From assembly GCA_003112755.1 (NCBI GenBank), contig BFBT01000001.1:248001-312000 (forward strand): a DNA stretch of 64,000 nucleotides, in the 5' to 3' direction. This DNA comes from Lawsonibacter asaccharolyticus (lineage in GTDB: Bacteria > Bacillota > Clostridia > Oscillospirales > Oscillospiraceae). The notes below the pieces were generated by a model. The model did not search any database. It was given only the letters and a program-made list of their open reading frames with translations, and was not told the origin of the DNA. Both the position numbers and the translations under genes were made by a program. Below are positions 42,691-51,019 of the stretch, piece after piece; within the stretch, counting starts at the first letter, position 1; each line of letters opens with the position of its first letter.

Positions 42691-42936
42691 TCACATCAGG
42701 GTAAACAGGTAGCGTGTAAAATCCTTCAGAGTCTCCAGCATCCAGCCGCCCGCCGCCAGAAGGATAAGGACGACCACGATCATTTTCAGGATAAAGGAGA
42801 GGGACTGCTCATGGATCTGGGTCACAGCCTGAAAAATAGCCACCAGGATCCCCACCAGCATACTCAGCAGCAGCAGCGGTGCCCCCAGCTTCAGCGCTAC
42901 TCCCACGCCCTCCCGCAGGATATCGACTACGTCCAT
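42691..42936 (-). CDS. fliQ: Flagellar export membrane protein FliQ
   Basis: This 81-residue protein has two transmembrane helices and conserved SMLVGILVAIFQAVTQIHEQSLSFILK. It is slightly shorter than the usual 88 to 90 residues. It lies between fliP and fliR as in nearly all flagellar operons. Confidence 0.94.
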   Translation of the reverse strand: MDVVDILREGVGVALKLGAPLLLLSMLVGILVAIFQAVTQIHEQSLSFILKMIVVVLILLAAGGWMLETLKDFTRYLFTLM

Positions 42937-42949
42937 AACTCCTCCTTAC

Positions 42950-43612
42950 TCATTGGAAGCTCCGCACCAGTGTAGAAAACAGCAGCTGCCAGCCATCCAG
43001 CGAAATAAACAGCAGCAATTTAAATGGCATGGAGATCATGGAGGGCGGCAGCATAATCATTCCCATAGACATCAAGGTGGACGCCACCACCACATCGATC
43101 AGAACAAAGGGAATATACAGGTAAAATCCGATCAGAAATGCGTGCTTGAGTTCGCTGGTCATAAAGGATGGGACAATGATCCGCAGAGGCAGCCCCTCCG
43201 CCTGTGCCCGTGTGGCCGGCATATCCGCTCCGGCGAGCTCACAGAACAGCTCCAGAGAGCTGTCCTCCGTCTGATCCAGCATGAATTCCTTCAGAGGCAC
43301 CTTAGCTTTTTCATAAAACTCCTCTTGAGTGATCCTCTCTGCTATGTATGGCTCATAAGCGTTTGTCTGGATGTCACTGATCACCGGGGACATGGTAAAC
43401 AGGGTGAGGAACAGTGCCATTCCCACCAGCACCATGTTGGGCGGATTCTGCTGCAGCCCAATGGCAGAACGCAGAAAGGAGAGGGAGATGATATACCGGG
43501 TAAAGGAGGTCATCATCACCACAATAGAGGGGAGGAGTGTGATCAGGGTAGTCAGAAGTAGGATCTGGAGCGTCTGAAAATTCTCTCCATTTACATTGAT
43601 CAGCGCGTCCAA
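42950..43612 (-). CDS. fliP: Flagellar export membrane protein FliP
   Basis: The 220-residue protein contains LPSIVVMMTSFTRYIISLSFLR, GLQQNPPNMVLVGMALFLTLF and VDVVVASTLMSMGMIMLPP, the FliP signatures, with four transmembrane segments. No cleavable signal peptide is obvious, unlike in some FliP proteins. It initiates assembly of the export gate. Confidence 0.95.
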   Translation of the reverse strand: MDALINVNGENFQTLQILLLTTLITLLPSIVVMMTSFTRYIISLSFLRSAIGLQQNPPNMVLVGMALFLTLFTMSPVISDIQTNAYEPYIAERITQEEFYEKAKVPLKEFMLDQTEDSSLELFCELAGADMPATRAQAEGLPLRIIVPSFMTSELKHAFLIGFYLYIPFVLIDVVVASTLMSMGMIMLPPSMISMPFKLLLFISLDGWQLLFSTLVRSFQ

Positions 43613-43624
43613 GCTCCCACCCCC

Positions 43625-43984
43625 TTATTTCCTTCTCTGCTGAAGCACACTTTTCAGGGCCTCCTGAAAGCTTATCCGCTGGCAGGCACCCTCCGGTGCT
43701 CCTTCCTGCTCCCACTGCCCCATCTCTTCCCGGTTCAGTGTCCTCAGACAGGTGATCCCGCCCGGCGCCGCACCCAGCAGACAGATCTGCTCTCCGGCCT
43801 GAACCAGCAGCAGCTTTTGATCCTTCCCCACCTGGATCTCTTCTAAGACGGTTACATGCCGCCCTTTCAGCCGCCCTGCTGCCGCCCGCCCCGCCACAAC
43901 ATATCTGGTAAACCAGTAGGACAGCAGCAGTACAGCACAGATCGCGGCCAGAGCCCAAACCAGCTCCAGTATTTCATCCCGCAT
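43625..43984 (-). CDS. fliO: Flagellar assembly protein FliO (FliZ-like)
   Basis: The 119-residue product has one transmembrane helix (about residues 8-28) and a small cytoplasmic domain with RHVTVLEEIQVGKDQKLLLVQAGEQICLLG, the FliO core. FliO helps FliP assemble. It sits in the conserved position between cheY and fliP. Confidence 0.85.
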   Translation of the reverse strand: MRDEILELVWALAAICAVLLLSYWFTRYVVAGRAAAGRLKGRHVTVLEEIQVGKDQKLLLVQAGEQICLLGAAPGGITCLRTLNREEMGQWEQEGAPEGACQRISFQEALKSVLQQRRK

Positions 43985-43997
43985 TTTGCTTTTCTGA

Positions 43998-44363
43998 TCA
44001 GGGTGCGCCCAGAATGGAATTGACCGTTTTCATCAGGCGGTCGTCCTTGAAAGGCTTGACGATAAAGTCCTTGATCCCCGCTTGTACCGCCTCCATCACC
44101 ATAGCCTCCTGGCCCATGGCGGAGCACATCACCACATTGGCGCTGCTGTCCTTGGCCCGGATCGCCTTCAACGCCTCCAGCCCATCCATATTCGGCATGG
44201 TGATGTCCATGAGGACCAGGTTGGGATGGAGCTCAAAGTATTTTTCCACTGCGTCCTTTCCGTCGACCGCCTCGTGGACATCGGTATAGCCGTTCTTCGT
44301 CAGGGTGTCGCGAATGACCTTTCTCATAAAAGCTGCATCGTCTACGACCAAAATTTTTGCCAT
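43998..44363 (-). CDS. cheY: Chemotaxis response regulator CheY
   Basis: The 121-residue single receiver domain has acidic DD (8-9), phosphoacceptor Asp in LMDITMPNMDG (about residue 53), Ser in VMCSAMG and Lys in IVKPF. Phospho-CheY binds the flagellar switch. It lies just downstream of fliM and fliY, the switch proteins that bind it and, for FliY, dephosphorylate it. Confidence 0.96.
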   Translation of the reverse strand: MAKILVVDDAAFMRKVIRDTLTKNGYTDVHEAVDGKDAVEKYFELHPNLVLMDITMPNMDGLEALKAIRAKDSSANVVMCSAMGQEAMVMEAVQAGIKDFIVKPFKDDRLMKTVNSILGAP

Positions 44364-44396
44364 GTCACATCATCCTTTTCTTCTAAATTTGATTGG

Positions 44397-45722
44397 TTAG
44401 TCTGCCCGTGTCAGCTCACTCAGCTCAGGACGCTTCAATACTTCTGTGATTCTGATTCCAAAGTTGTCGTCAATGACCACCACATCGCCCCGGGCCACGC
44501 ACAGCCCGTTTACAAACAGATCCACCTGATCCCCCGCCAGTTTGTCTAAAACTACCAGGGACCCCTTGGAAAAGGTAAGGATATCTTCCACCTTTCGGCG
44601 CGTCCGTCCAATCTCCACTGACACTTCCAGCGGCACTGACATGATCAATTCCAGATTCTGAGCCTGCTCCTGGCCGATCTTATCCGCCACATCCAGGGGC
44701 GGCAGCTGGACCGGCTTCGTGTTGATCACCCTCGGTTCCCCAGCGTATGCCGGAGGAGCCGGCATGTACTGCCCCGCTGCCTCATAAGGCCGCGCCGAAC
44801 TCTGCTGCGGCTCTGGCTGCCGGGGTGTGGCCGCCTGAGCTGCAGAGGGAGCCATTCCGCTCATCAGCTGCTCGATCTCCTCCTGACTCAGCTTTCCGCT
44901 GCCGGAGGAAGCGGGGGGCGGTGCGGAGGGAGCACCTCCGCTCATCAGCCGCTCGATCTCCTCCTGGCTCAGCTTTCCGCTCCCGGAGGAAGCGGGGGGC
45001 GGTGCGGAGGGGGCACCCCCGCTCATCAGCCGCTCGATCTCCTCCTGACTCAGCTTGGCTCCGCCGGTGGAAGGCTCCGGCTTTACCTCTTCTTCCGATT
45101 TAGCTCCCTTGCCCTCCCCATCACTCAGATCTACGCCAAATCCGGCGATCAGCTCCCTGGCCAGGTCCACAGACATGACATTGACGAATTCACTTTTCAG
45201 CACATTCTCAATGCTCAGCATGAACTTGGCCACTACCACCATCCCGCTGTCATACTGGAAGTGTTCCCGCTCAAACTGATCCAGGTCATCCAGAGTGAAG
45301 GACTGGGGCGTAGAGATATTGACGGAGCGGCCTAGGAAGTCAGAGAGAGCGGTGGACGCCGCGCCCATCATCTGGTTCATGACCTCGCATACCGCGCTGA
45401 TCGTCAGATCATTAAACTCGAACTCCTCATCTGATATCTCCGTTCCCATCAAGATCTCTACGATCGTCTTGACGTCGTGGCGCTTGAGAAGCATGATGTT
45501 GCTCCCCTCGAGGCCGGAGACATATTTGATCTCGATCCCGATCGCAGGCTCTAGTTCTCCCAGGGTAAATTCCTCGATCGGCACCACCGACACAGATGGA
45601 GTGGTGATATCCACACGGTGATCCAGCATATTGGAGACCGCTGTAGCGGACGACCCCAAGCTGATATTCATGATCTCACCAATGGCATCGATCTCCATTG
45701 GGCTGAATATATTTTGTTTCAT
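44397..45722 (-). CDS. fliY: Flagellar switch protein FliY with triplicated FliM-like motif
   Basis: The 441-residue protein has a CheC-like phosphatase domain (about residues 1-195, with IGEIMNISLGSSATAVSNM and VCEVMNQMMGAASTALSDF). A low-complexity linker (about 200-345) and a C-terminal FliN/SpoA domain (about 350-441) follow. The linker holds three copies of a 27-residue unit starting near residues 224, 251 and 278, each with LSQEEIE(R/Q)LMSG. This resembles the CheY-binding peptide LSQxxIDALL at the start of FliM (here LSQSQIDALL) and of B. subtilis FliY. The usual N-terminal copy is absent, so the motif appears to have moved and multiplied. Confidence 0.94.
   Translation of the reverse strand: MKQNIFSPMEIDAIGEIMNISLGSSATAVSNMLDHRVDITTPSVSVVPIEEFTLGELEPAIGIEIKYVSGLEGSNIMLLKRHDVKTIVEILMGTEISDEEFEFNDLTISAVCEVMNQMMGAASTALSDFLGRSVNISTPQSFTLDDLDQFEREHFQYDSGMVVVAKFMLSIENVLKSEFVNVMSVDLARELIAGFGVDLSDGEGKGAKSEEEVKPEPSTGGAKLSQEEIERLMSGGAPSAPPPASSGSGKLSQEEIERLMSGGAPSAPPPASSGSGKLSQEEIEQLMSGMAPSAAQAATPRQPEPQQSSARPYEAAGQYMPAPPAYAGEPRVINTKPVQLPPLDVADKIGQEQAQNLELIMSVPLEVSVEIGRTRRKVEDILTFSKGSLVVLDKLAGDQVDLFVNGLCVARGDVVVIDDNFGIRITEVLKRPELSELTRAD
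44862..45062. repeat. 81-bp tandem repeat in fliY, about 2.5 copies
   Basis: The unit includes the plus-strand stretch CTCATCAGCCGCTCGATCTC and repeats every 81 bp with few changes, giving three copies of the 13-residue peptide and two of the Pro/Ala/Ser spacer. The high DNA identity points to recent duplication. Confidence 0.88.
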
Positions 45723-45726
45723 GTCC

Positions 45727-46740
45727 CTACTTGTCCCTTCCTCCCTGATTGTGATAGGTCTCCCCTATCTTTACCGCCATATTGCTGCTCAACGTCCCCA
45801 TTTTTCCGCTGAACCAAGGCTTTCCCCCAATATACAGGTAAATGGGCTGCGCTGTTGGGTGTCCAAGGTCGATCACATCACCGGGATGGAGATAATAGAT
45901 ATCCTGCAGCCTCAGTTCTGTGCGGCCAAGCTCCGCAGATATCTCCAGCTCGGAATCCCTGAGAATATCAAGGATCTCCTCTGAATTGTCCTCCCCGGCC
46001 CCTCTTCCCGCCTGATTGGCCGCGGCGATCCGGGCAAAGATGGCGGACAGCATGGAACCGGGCAGGCAGAAGTTCATCTGTCCGGAACAGTTGGAAAATT
46101 GGATGTTGATACCGATGATGACTACTGTCTCATCCAGGCCGATCAGCTGGACCAGTGTCGGGTTGGTTTCCATGCGCCGGACTCCGAAGGACAGGTCAAT
46201 GTAGTTTTCCCAGCTTCCCCCCAGCACGGAGATGAGATCCTTCACAATACTCTCATAGAGCTTCAACTCCAGATCCGTAAAATTATATCCAGCCGGAAGC
46301 GCAGGATCGACATCGCCTTCTCCACCCATCAGGCGATCCATCATACTCAGCATCAGTGAGGTGGAAAAGTGGAGCAGAACGGGCTGTTCCTCCGCCTGCT
46401 GGTTGTGCGCAAACTGCACATCTGCCAGCACCAGCACATCCCCCTCTGTCAGTGCGTTGGAAAACTCGTAATAGCGCTGCTCCTCCACCGACTCCACAGA
46501 AATTTCGCAGGTGGTATGCAGCAGTCCATTGATCCTGGAGTTAATTACCCTGGTATAATTTTCAAAGATGCCGCTGATCATTTTCATGCGGTCCTTTGTA
46601 AATTTCCTCGGGCTGTAAAAGTCATATTTTCGGTACTTTTTCTCTGTCGTTTTCTCTGCCGACGCTGCCAAATCCATCTCGCCGCTGCGAGCAGCATTCA
46701 GCAGGGCGTCGATCTGGCTTTGTGATAGAACTTCCGCCAT
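45727..46740 (-). CDS. fliM: Flagellar motor switch protein FliM
   Basis: The 337-residue protein has the N-terminal CheY-binding peptide EVLSQSQIDALLNAARSG, the central CheC-like domain (YDFYSPRKFTKDRMKMISGIFENYTRVI) and a C-terminal SpoA domain (about residues 255-330). It forms the middle of the C-ring and sets rotation direction. It is followed 4 bp later by fliY. Confidence 0.96.
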   Translation of the reverse strand: MAEVLSQSQIDALLNAARSGEMDLAASAEKTTEKKYRKYDFYSPRKFTKDRMKMISGIFENYTRVINSRINGLLHTTCEISVESVEEQRYYEFSNALTEGDVLVLADVQFAHNQQAEEQPVLLHFSTSLMLSMMDRLMGGEGDVDPALPAGYNFTDLELKLYESIVKDLISVLGGSWENYIDLSFGVRRMETNPTLVQLIGLDETVVIIGINIQFSNCSGQMNFCLPGSMLSAIFARIAAANQAGRGAGEDNSEEILDILRDSELEISAELGRTELRLQDIYYLHPGDVIDLGHPTAQPIYLYIGGKPWFSGKMGTLSSNMAVKIGETYHNQGGRDK

Positions 46741-46767
46741 TGTTTTCCCTCCCAGGCAGAGTATGGA

Positions 46768-47565
46768 TCAGGATGCTGCGTTCTGCTCTTCCGGCTGGTA
46801 CGCCGGGCTCGGCGTGCCGGTACTCTCCCGCATGCTGTAATACTGCTTGATATCATCGCCTGCCAAAGCATCCAGATCCAGTCCGGTGACGATCAGCTCC
46901 ACCCGGCGGTTCTTTGCCCGTTCTTCCGGAATGGCATTGCTGGAAATCGGCCGCCACTGGCCATATCCCACACTGACCAGCCTTGCTGGGTCAATGATCT
47001 CTTTCTCCTGCAAATATACAGTGACCACTGTGGCCCGATTGGACGCCAGGAATCGATCCACTGTATAGTCATTTTCCTCATTGGCTGTCGCCTGCGCCGT
47101 ATGGCCCAGCACCCTGATCTCATTGATGGAAGGGCCCACTTCCGCAATGGATCGGGCGACCTGGTCCAAAACTTCCTTGCCCTCGTCCAGAAGGGTATAT
47201 TCATTGGGACGGAAAAACACGGTGTCATTAAAGGAGATGAACACATAGCCGTTTCCCTTCCCAATGCTCACCTTTTCCATCATATTTTCCTGCTGAAAAT
47301 ATTCTGCCATGGCCTGGTAAAGCTGTTCCATATCCCGGTCCACCTGATCCTGTGTCACGACGCTGCCCTCGGGCGGCTCCTCCATGCTCGTCCCGTTGAC
47401 CACTGCACTGGGATTGAGTGCCTGGACCAGGGCGATCCATTTGGATTCATCCATTTTGGACATGGAGAACAGCATTACAAAAAAGCAGAGCAGAAGCGTG
47501 ACCATGTCGCCATAGGTGTCCATCCAGTTCGCTCCGCCGCTTCCGCTTTTTTTCTTTCTCTTCAT
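46768..47565 (-). CDS. motB: Flagellar stator protein MotB
   Basis: The 265-residue protein has a basic N-terminus, one transmembrane helix with the proton-binding Asp in NWMDTYGDMVTLLLCFFVMLF, a plug region and an OmpA-like peptidoglycan-binding domain (about residues 120-245, with VLGHTA, NRATVVTVYL and NRRVEL). With MotA it forms the ion channel that drives rotation. The Asp suits either proton or sodium use. Confidence 0.95.
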   Translation of the reverse strand: MKRKKKSGSGGANWMDTYGDMVTLLLCFFVMLFSMSKMDESKWIALVQALNPSAVVNGTSMEEPPEGSVVTQDQVDRDMEQLYQAMAEYFQQENMMEKVSIGKGNGYVFISFNDTVFFRPNEYTLLDEGKEVLDQVARSIAEVGPSINEIRVLGHTAQATANEENDYTVDRFLASNRATVVTVYLQEKEIIDPARLVSVGYGQWRPISSNAIPEERAKNRRVELIVTGLDLDALAGDDIKQYYSMRESTGTPSPAYQPEEQNAAS

Positions 47566-47598
47566 TCTGGGTCCCGCCTCCTTGAAGCCGCCTGAAGC

Positions 47599-48450
47599 TC
47601 ATTTCTTTTTTCCCCGGCGTTTTTTGCCTCCGTCATCGGCTCCCTCTGCCGCCTCTCCGCCTTCCCGCTGCTTCTCATTCATAAAGGTCAGCAGCCGCTC
47701 CCGCAGGAACTTGGGATTCTCACCAGATTGGATGGCCATGATCCCCTCCATGATGATCTGGCGGCACAGGATCTCCTCCTCATCCCGCGCCGTCAGATTG
47801 GCGGCAATGGGGTTGAATACCACATGTGCCAGCAGAGAGCCATAAAATGTGGTGATCAGAGCCACGGCCATGTCAGGCCCCAGGGAGTTCATATCCGCTC
47901 CATCCAGGTTCTTCAGCATATTGATCAGACCGATCAGAGTTCCGATCATGCCAAAGGCCGGTGCCGCATTGGACCCCCGCTCATACATGGCGATGACTGC
48001 CTGGTGCCGCTCGGAGGTCTGCTCGATCTCATTTTCCAGGATACTGCGCACCCGCTCCGGGTCATTGTTGTCCACCACCAGCATGATCGCCTGCTTAAAA
48101 AAGGAGTTTTCCTGCTCGTTCCCCTTCTCTTCCAGTGCCAACAGCCCATTTTTTCTGGCGATCTGTGCCAGCTCGGTCAGCTGATCCACATACACCTGCG
48201 GATCAAAGGTGTTGGAGTGGAGCATGATCTTAAAGTGCTTTGGCAGGGACCTGATCTGCTTGGGATAGCAGGCGACCACCACCGCCAGCGTGCCGCCGAT
48301 GACGATCAGAATACTGGACAGGTCCACAAAGTTCGATAGGTTTCCAATACTGAAGCTGAATTGAAGTGTCGACATATCGAAACCGACCACAATTCCAAAC
48401 ACAGTAAAGAAAAAGGCCATCACAATGCCGACGATATACACAATATTCAT
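47599..48450 (-). CDS. motA: Flagellar stator protein MotA
   Basis: The 283-residue protein has four transmembrane segments (about residues 3-20, 38-55, 155-175 and 190-210) and a cytoplasmic loop. It carries PAFGMIGTLIGLINMLKNL and the FYGSLLAHVVFNPIA motif of the MotA/PomA family. Its C-terminus is Lys/Arg-rich. It is 33 bp upstream of motB. Confidence 0.95.
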   Translation of the reverse strand: MNIVYIVGIVMAFFFTVFGIVVGFDMSTLQFSFSIGNLSNFVDLSSILIVIGGTLAVVVACYPKQIRSLPKHFKIMLHSNTFDPQVYVDQLTELAQIARKNGLLALEEKGNEQENSFFKQAIMLVVDNNDPERVRSILENEIEQTSERHQAVIAMYERGSNAAPAFGMIGTLIGLINMLKNLDGADMNSLGPDMAVALITTFYGSLLAHVVFNPIAANLTARDEEEILCRQIIMEGIMAIQSGENPKFLRERLLTFMNEKQREGGEAAEGADDGGKKRRGKKK

Positions 48451-48499
48451 AGCGCGTATCCCTTCTTTTCTCTATTGGGAGGCAGGATGCGGCCCCGCC

Positions 48500-48718
48500 T
48501 CAGCTCCGCCTGTCCAGAACACTGATCTCCCGGTGGATGTCCTGGACCTTCGCGTTATAGTCGGCAATTTTCTGGATGATCTCTTCTACGGTGTCCTTGA
48601 CCAGATAATAGTCATGGTTCATCATAACGATTTTGCACTCCGGGATCAGCTCGATGCACTCGATCTGATTGTGATTGACCAAAAAGCGCTCATTATTCAT
48701 TTTCCGCAATACGATCAA
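48500..48718 (-). CDS. flbD: FlbD-family flagellar protein
   Basis: The 72-residue protein has the FlbD core MIVLRKMNNERFLVNHNQIECIE with PECKIVMMNHDYYLVKDTVEEI. It is usually found between flgE and motA, as here. Its role is unclear; in some Clostridia and Bacillus it affects hook completion. A TTG start at 48716-48718 has GAGGAGG upstream, just after a strong hairpin. Confidence 0.88.
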   Translation of the reverse strand: MIVLRKMNNERFLVNHNQIECIELIPECKIVMMNHDYYLVKDTVEEIIQKIADYNAKVQDIHREISVLDRRS

Positions 48719-48740
48719 GATTATGCCTCCTCGCTTCCGG

Positions 48741-48772
48741 CCTTCCCCCGCCGGGAATCCGGCGGGGGAAGG
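48741..48772. terminator. GC hairpin between flgE and flbD
   Basis: A 14-bp perfect stem (CCTTCCCCCGCCGG and complement) with a 4-nt loop lies in the 76-bp gap. No T tract follows on the minus strand, so it may be an mRNA stability or processing element that gives flgE more transcript than the stator genes downstream. Confidence 0.55.
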
Positions 48773-48794
48773 TATCTGTTTACTCCAGCGGCGC

Positions 48795-49901
48795 TCAGCG
48801 CTTCATGTTGACCAGCTCTTCCAGCATGGTGTCGGTCACGGTGACGATCCGGGTGTTGGCCTGATAGCCTCTCTGGTAAACGATCATATTGGCAAACTCA
48901 GTGGCCAGATCGGTTCCGGATGCCTCCAGAAAGCCAGGTTGAAGGCTGGTCTTGCTGCCAGCGGCCAGCATGTTTTCAGGATCCAGGTCCGCATTTCCCA
49001 GCTTGTCCTGATTGTTCAGGTATCCCGTTACAGAACTGTTGGCCGTTCCGATGGTCAGCGTCCCTGCTGCGTCGCCCGCGGTGAAGTAAGGGCCCTCGGT
49101 GTGCTCCAGGCCATTGGGGTTTGTCACCTTTCCCAGTGCAATATAGCCCACAACCACCGGGTCCCCAGTATCATCGTTGACACAGGATACCTGCCCGTTG
49201 CTGTCGATCTTCAGGCTGTTATAGGCGATGCAGTCACCGGTGGAGTTCTCTGCGTCCGTTCCTTCCTCCGCCGGAACATTGTGTCCGGTGTCATCCACAC
49301 CAGGGAACAGGGCGTCCCCCGGCTTGATATCTCCCTGGGCGGCGTCTCCCACCGCCTTCATAGGCAGGCGGATAGGGACCAGCTGGGTACTGATCCCATC
49401 TCCGTTCGTACCGGCCTCATCTGCCTGATCAGCTCCATCCATATTGCAGGTCACGAAGCCATATACCACGTTGCCCGCGCCGTCCACCAGGTATCCATCC
49501 GAGTCAAATCGGAAATCACCTACCCTTGAGAGGGAGAGAGCTTTGGCGTCCTCCGCGTTGTTCACATCCACATCCTTAGGCCCCACCAGGAAAAAACCAT
49601 CTCCCTGGATAAAACAGTCGGTGGGCATCCCGGTGGACTCCAGAGAGCTGGTCGTCATATCCAGATCGATGGTGCCGATGCTGCATCCATAGCCGGTCTG
49701 GCGCGGATTGGTCCCGCCTACCATGTTTGTGCCGGCGGAACCAGCGGCCTGAGTGGAATAGATGCTTTCCCGAAAGGTGACGCGGCCGGGCTTATAGCCA
49801 TAAGTATTTACATTGGCCACATTGTTGCCCACTGTATTCAATGCCTCCATGTGTGCCTTCAGCCCGGAAATTCCCGCGCTCATTGCTCCTGTCAATGCCA
49901 T
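48795..49901 (-). CDS. flgE: Flagellar hook protein FlgE
   Basis: The 368-residue protein begins GISGLKAHMEALNTVGNNVANVNTYGYK and ends EASGTDLATEFANMIVYQRGYQANTRIVTVTDTMLEELVNMK, the D0 signatures of hook proteins, with an acidic variable centre. It polymerises into the universal joint. It follows the TIGR02530 gene after a 104-bp gap. Confidence 0.95.
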   Translation of the reverse strand: MALTGAMSAGISGLKAHMEALNTVGNNVANVNTYGYKPGRVTFRESIYSTQAAGSAGTNMVGGTNPRQTGYGCSIGTIDLDMTTSSLESTGMPTDCFIQGDGFFLVGPKDVDVNNAEDAKALSLSRVGDFRFDSDGYLVDGAGNVVYGFVTCNMDGADQADEAGTNGDGISTQLVPIRLPMKAVGDAAQGDIKPGDALFPGVDDTGHNVPAEEGTDAENSTGDCIAYNSLKIDSNGQVSCVNDDTGDPVVVGYIALGKVTNPNGLEHTEGPYFTAGDAAGTLTIGTANSSVTGYLNNQDKLGNADLDPENMLAAGSKTSLQPGFLEASGTDLATEFANMIVYQRGYQANTRIVTVTDTMLEELVNMKR

Positions 49902-50005
49902 GCTTCAGATCTCCTTTGCTTTTGGTGTTCTCTGTTTCGCGCCGCCGGGGGCCCGTCAGTCGCACGTCCCCCAGGACATCCAAAAATGGTCCTGTCCTCT
50001 GTTTG

Positions 50006-50401
50006 TCACAGGATCACGGCGCCGTCAATGTTGGTAAATATGTTCTCTTTCATCTCATCCTGGGACATGGTGGTAATGACCCGGCCGTTTGGAACGTTGA
50101 TGATAAAGGCAAGGCTCTGGTCAAGGGCCAGGATATTCGTCGCCCCCTTGGCCTCCGCCCGCTCCACAGAGTCCGTCAGCCGGTCCAGAAGATTGGGTGT
50201 CACCTCGATCCCCCTCTCCTCTGCCCGCTCCATGGCGTGCTTGGAAAAGGCGATCTGTCTTCCGCCCGTCCGTTCCAGCTCCTGGCGCAGAGCTTGTACA
50301 AAGCCGTCCCCGCCTCTGGCCTGAACGGCTCGCGGTCGGCCTATCCCGGCTTCCAGACTGGCCCCCGTGATAGATGCTGTACGGTCGATCACTGCGCTCA
50401 C
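50006..50401 (-). CDS. TIGR02530 family flagellar operon protein
   Basis: The 131-residue protein has the family core IAFSKHAMERAEERGIEVTPNLLDRL and a C-terminal AFIINVPNGRVITTMSQDEMKENIFTNIDGAVIL. It is found only in flagellar operons of Firmicutes and relatives, between flgD and flgE. Function is unknown; a hook-assembly role is likely from position. Confidence 0.88.
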   Translation of the reverse strand: MSAVIDRTASITGASLEAGIGRPRAVQARGGDGFVQALRQELERTGGRQIAFSKHAMERAEERGIEVTPNLLDRLTDSVERAEAKGATNILALDQSLAFIINVPNGRVITTMSQDEMKENIFTNIDGAVIL

Positions 50402-50428
50402 CTCCTTTGGATCAGCCGCCCCTGCGGC

Positions 50429-50998
50429 TCAGGTCTCGGGCGTCTGCGTATCTCCGCCCTCACCGCTGCCTCCCTCCGGCTCATCTGGAGTCTCCGGAAT
50501 ATCTGGCAGGGTCCCCACCGCCATGATGTCGCTGAGGGCGTACATCTCTCCGTCTACAAAGATCACTGGTACTCCCTGGTACGTCCCTGTCCCGGTGACG
50601 GTCCCCACTACCTCCTGGAGCTTTCCATCCTCGCCGTACTCTCCAACCGTCACGGTCTTTCCCACCAGGGAAGCCGCATAGGTCAGCGTGTTGGCGTCCA
50701 CCAGCGTGTCAATGCTGGTCTTGACCGTGGTCATCATCTGCACCACCGACATCTGTACCAGCTGATTGAGCATATCCGAAGTATCTGTGGTGTTGTCCAT
50801 GGTCTGATTCTGCAGCTGCTGGACCATCAGCTGCAGATAGTCGGTAAAATCCAGCCCCATGTCCTCTCCCTTTTGATGGATCTCATAATCCTCCATCCAG
50901 GAGTTGTCCGAGGAGCCGGTCTTGCTGCTGCCATAGACGCTGGCCCGCTGACTAGCCAGCAGGCTGTCCAGCGCCTGGGGCATAAAATCGCTGCTCAC
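50429..50998 (-). CDS. flgD: Flagellar hook capping protein FlgD
   Basis: The 189-residue product contains MGLDFTDYLQLMVQQLQNQTMDNTTDTSDMLNQLVQMSVVQ, close to the conserved FlgD N-terminal motif, followed by a GKTVTV beta region. It caps the growing hook. The tail is Gly/Glu/Pro-rich and short compared with enteric FlgD. Confidence 0.93.
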   Translation of the reverse strand: MSSDFMPQALDSLLASQRASVYGSSKTGSSDNSWMEDYEIHQKGEDMGLDFTDYLQLMVQQLQNQTMDNTTDTSDMLNQLVQMSVVQMMTTVKTSIDTLVDANTLTYAASLVGKTVTVGEYGEDGKLQEVVGTVTGTGTYQGVPVIFVDGEMYALSDIMAVGTLPDIPETPDEPEGGSGEGGDTQTPET

Positions 50999-51019
50999 TG
51001 TGCTTTCCTCCTTATTTTC

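Noticed and set aside
44862..45062. Repeats in fliY as a possible array or assembly artefact
   Set aside because: The 81-bp units keep the frame and encode a motif similar to FliM, which is better explained by coding duplication.
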